64,000 nt of DNA, taken from contig JAYKXP010000008.1 of NCBI GenBank assembly GCA_037176845.1, positions 434,001 through 498,000 on the forward strand, written 5' to 3'. The notes under the pieces were generated by a model, which was given only the letters and a program-made list of their open reading frames with translations, was not told the DNA's origin and did no database searches. The stretch comes from Paramarasmius palmivorus (lineage: Eukaryota; Basidiomycota; Agaricomycetes; Agaricales; Marasmiaceae). A program made the translations under genes and the position numbers. Shown here one piece after another: positions 59,433-64,000 of the stretch (the stretch's first letter is position 1; each line of letters starts with the position of its first letter).

Positions 59433-61617
59433 TCATCGGATATGTTTTATATCGTGGACGAACACGGTCTTCGTAGAATCGCCGTGTAAGCCACGGTTAC
59501 TGCTCGCACTGACAAGGAATCTTGCGCCAGGATCAACAACTATGGAATGATAATTAGAAACAAATTTCGTCGACGTCTCGGACAATGGCACTCACGCATT
59601 TGAGATATGTATCCCCCGTGATGCCCCGGTATAATCTTGAACTGCTTCCCCTTCGGGCGCCCGCTTGCATCAGCTTCCACAGCATCGGCGACATTCCATA
59701 GCCGTATGTTGTCAATCGAAGCACTGTACATAGTCGTTTTAGCAAAGGCTGAAACGCGCGAATCAGGACGTCACTCACCAAGCTATGTGTCTATTGTCCG
59801 GGAATGCAACGACACAAGACACCACGCCTGAACTCTGGGGATTACGCAATGTCTTCAACAGACGTGGGGTACTTGTCGGACCTGAACGCCCTAGCTGCCT
59901 CACATCATAAACCTCGACGGTTCCATTTCGCCTCCCGGCGTATATCTGCGTTCCGTCAGCGGACCAACACGCCTGTCCAATGAATTGAGTATTGACCGCT
60001 TCAATTCCGAGTGCAACACGGTCTTACAGAAAGACACCATGGCGGTGTTTTATCACTCATCCACAATCTTCCAACCCCGGTTCCAGGCGAATTCACTCTC
60101 TTATCCCAAAGCATGATCTGGCCATCTATTGCGGCTGTCATCAGGATGTCGGGAGAAAATGTCTTGTATCTTTCAGAATCGAGAAGTGGTGGCGCACCCT
60201 TGGGAACGAGAAGGGTATTTCGCTGGCTGGTGGACTGATGCTTGGAAGTCGATCCATTCTTAGTAGTACTTGTAGGTTCATCGCCGTCGTCATCGAAAAG
60301 AGAATCATGGGATGCATCCGATTTGGCATCGATGTCTCCTTGAGAATTACTTGATTGGTTCTGCGTGTGGTTCGGACCAAGATGATCTTCGGTACCACCG
60401 TTCGGCTCGGGGTGGACTTCTATGGGCGAACCAGTTTCAGTGTACACGGCATCGGTAGGCCGAACGGCCACAGAAGTAAGTTGTGAGCCATGGCTGGTAA
60501 AGTTTCGGATTATCTGCCCAGTATTCAGGTCCCATTGCTTTCGGGGATGAGAACGAAACCGTTAACGTCACTTCGGATGTAGTATACCGAAAAAGACTCA
60601 CGATCGCTTCCCCATCCCATCCTCCGCTGAAGAAGCCTTGTTCATCGTGGTCCATTGACATAGCAGAGACAATCCCACGATGCCCCGTTAGGGTATGACA
60701 GAGGCGTCCAGGCTCGTGCCTCACTGTGAAGAGGTTTATTGGGCCGGCCTAGAATATTGGTTAAACAGAGTCTCTTCGGTACGGAACGCACTCACATCCG
60801 TCCCTGCCAGCGCCCATAATGCATCTGACTGCATAAGCAGACTGTATACTGGAGCTAACGAGCGTTCCGCCTCCATCGTAGCAGGGGGTGCTGCAGGGTT
60901 CTCCCACCAAAACCTGAGTTGCCCGGCCTTCATAATCCCTTCTACCACGCCTGAATGATGTCTCTGAGGTGCTGTTAAGAAGTTTTTGGAGTTGAGGGCC
61001 GTAAATATATCATAGTCACGGATGTAGCCATCATCGGAACCAGTCAGAAGATGAGACATGCATTGTGACGCAGCCAGAGAGTGGGTAGGAACGGGATGTG
61101 GAAGAGCACAGATTGCTTCGACAATAAATGTTCGGGGTGCCGTTTTGAGACGTAATTCCTTCCTACGCAAACTAGCAGGTGAGGGTGAGCGTCTACGACG
61201 GAGGGGTACCGGCGAAGGAGCTCAAGTTACTTGGTGTTGGAAAACGGATTGAAGATGCTGAGAATGCACTCACCTTTGCTCTCCTTGCTTTGTTGAGATT
61301 GTGATTCTGAAGACGAAGCTCGATTTATTTGCTTCGCCATTTCAACCTGCAGTTCGGCAACCAGTTGCTCGTTGGAGATCTCGTTGGCTGCCTCGTCGTC
61401 ATCGTCATCGTCCGAGCCATCTTCAGAGTCTTCGGATAGGTCATCCTAATAAGAGTTGCCTTCATGAATTGCACACCGTATAGCGAAAACTTACGTCGTC
61501 TCCTTCAGTCGCGTCTTCTACTGGAACATCGGCTGGGAGTTCTTCCTCGAGTTCGCGATCAGGTTCTTCTTCCTCAACATCATCAAATAGGTCATCGTCA
61601 GATTCGCTAGGTGCCAT
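59433..61617 (-). CDS. SPT8: SPT8, SAGA complex WD40 subunit
   Basis: Spt8 recruits TBP to SAGA-dependent promoters. The N-terminus is strongly acidic (SESDDDLFDDVEEEEPDRE and a second D/E run), then VAELQVEMAKQINRASS. WD repeats follow with the Spt8-specific text GSDDGYIRDYDIFTALNSKN, GVVEGIMKAGQLRFWWENP, DALWALAGTDAGPINLFTVR, CHTLTGHRGIVSAMSMDHDE, GGWDGEAIQWDLNTGQIIRN. A long polar insert (about 60 residues, serine and acidic) interrupts the propeller before DILMTAAIDGQIMLWD. The end reads HDIKHIR. All splice phases are consistent. It is divergent from SRP54, with 132 bp between starts. Confidence 0.93.
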
Positions 61618-61749
61618 TTTGAAGTCAGGAGACTGATAAACAGTGACCGAGGGAGAAAAGGACGTCGCTGCTAGTGTTGAGAAACTTGAAGCTTGAAGTG
61701 TGACATTGCCGCGTCAGTCACTTCAACGCCGACCACGACCTGACGAGAG
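61618..61749. promoter_or_regulatory. Divergent promoter region SPT8/SRP54, 132 bp
   Basis: Opposed start codons 132 bp apart. The segment contains TGACATTGCCGCGTCAGTCAC (a pair of TGAC/GTCA half-sites) but no established element can be named. Confidence 0.45.
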
Positions 61750-63923
<2,174 letters not shown>

Positions 63924-64000
63924 TTTATTGTGCTGGTTCATGTCTTGTATCCGCGTAGCTTTCTTACATTCCTGTACGACTATTGTAATCATTGCTATCA

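Noticed and set aside
59224..59436. 70-codon minus frame below SPT8
   Set aside because: Overlaps the SPT8 stop codon, no recognisable family, length expected by chance.

Overview
The window is nuclear DNA from a filamentous basidiomycete, most likely an Agaricomycete. Genes are dense, on both strands, and cut by many short introns of about 48-60 nt with CTNAY-like branch points. The protein families are those of a free-living fungus. A 2-kb retroelement copy encodes an RNase H/zinc-ribbon protein of a type I associate with mushroom genomes. I resolve 28 host genes and one transposable element; I saw no tRNA, rRNA or CRISPR array.

Layout. 1-9 kb: 3' part of RAD54, LIN1/CD2BP2 (GYF), a PQ-loop vacuolar transporter, a LisH-CTLH-CRA protein, a leucine-rich protein. 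8.9-12.8 kb: a 1223-aa low-complexity protein with an F-box-like core. 13-26 kb: housekeeping block of mitochondrial uL3, RRN6 (Pol I), a mitochondrial carrier, CCT4, UFD1 and NMT1. 26-34 kb: a RAD9/Crb2-type checkpoint adaptor, a single-pass membrane protein, a nucleotide-sugar transporter. 34-42 kb: proton-translocating transhydrogenase (25 exons), a DHDPS-family aldolase, PUS4. 43.0-45.0 kb: the retroelement with target-site duplication. 45-64 kb: MED16, a PSMG3-like proteasome chaperone, an NCE101-like protein, NAA25/MDM20, a four-helix membrane protein, a ZIP3/HEI10-like RING protein, PAM17, a methyltransferase, SPT8 and SRP54.

The genes do not form one pathway or a biosynthetic cluster. 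Several are tight divergent pairs (uL3m/RRN6, CCT4/UFD1, MED16/PSMG3, SPT8/SRP54) whose start codons lie about 70-140 bp apart.

Two window-wide observations stand out. First, about twenty single-base frame breaks fall inside conserved, normally essential genes (RAD54, CCT4, UFD1, NMT1, SRP54 and others). Exon-phase arithmetic supports nearly all of them, and consensus errors in the assembly are the simplest explanation. Second, at least seven introns need a GC-AG boundary, each fixed by reading frame and mostly by protein conservation. I did not find a convincing new multi-gene system. The strongest biological novelty candidates are the RNase H element with its T50/A17 5' end, the alternative-start presequence of PUS4, a 16-nt microexon and a 48-nt in-frame intron.
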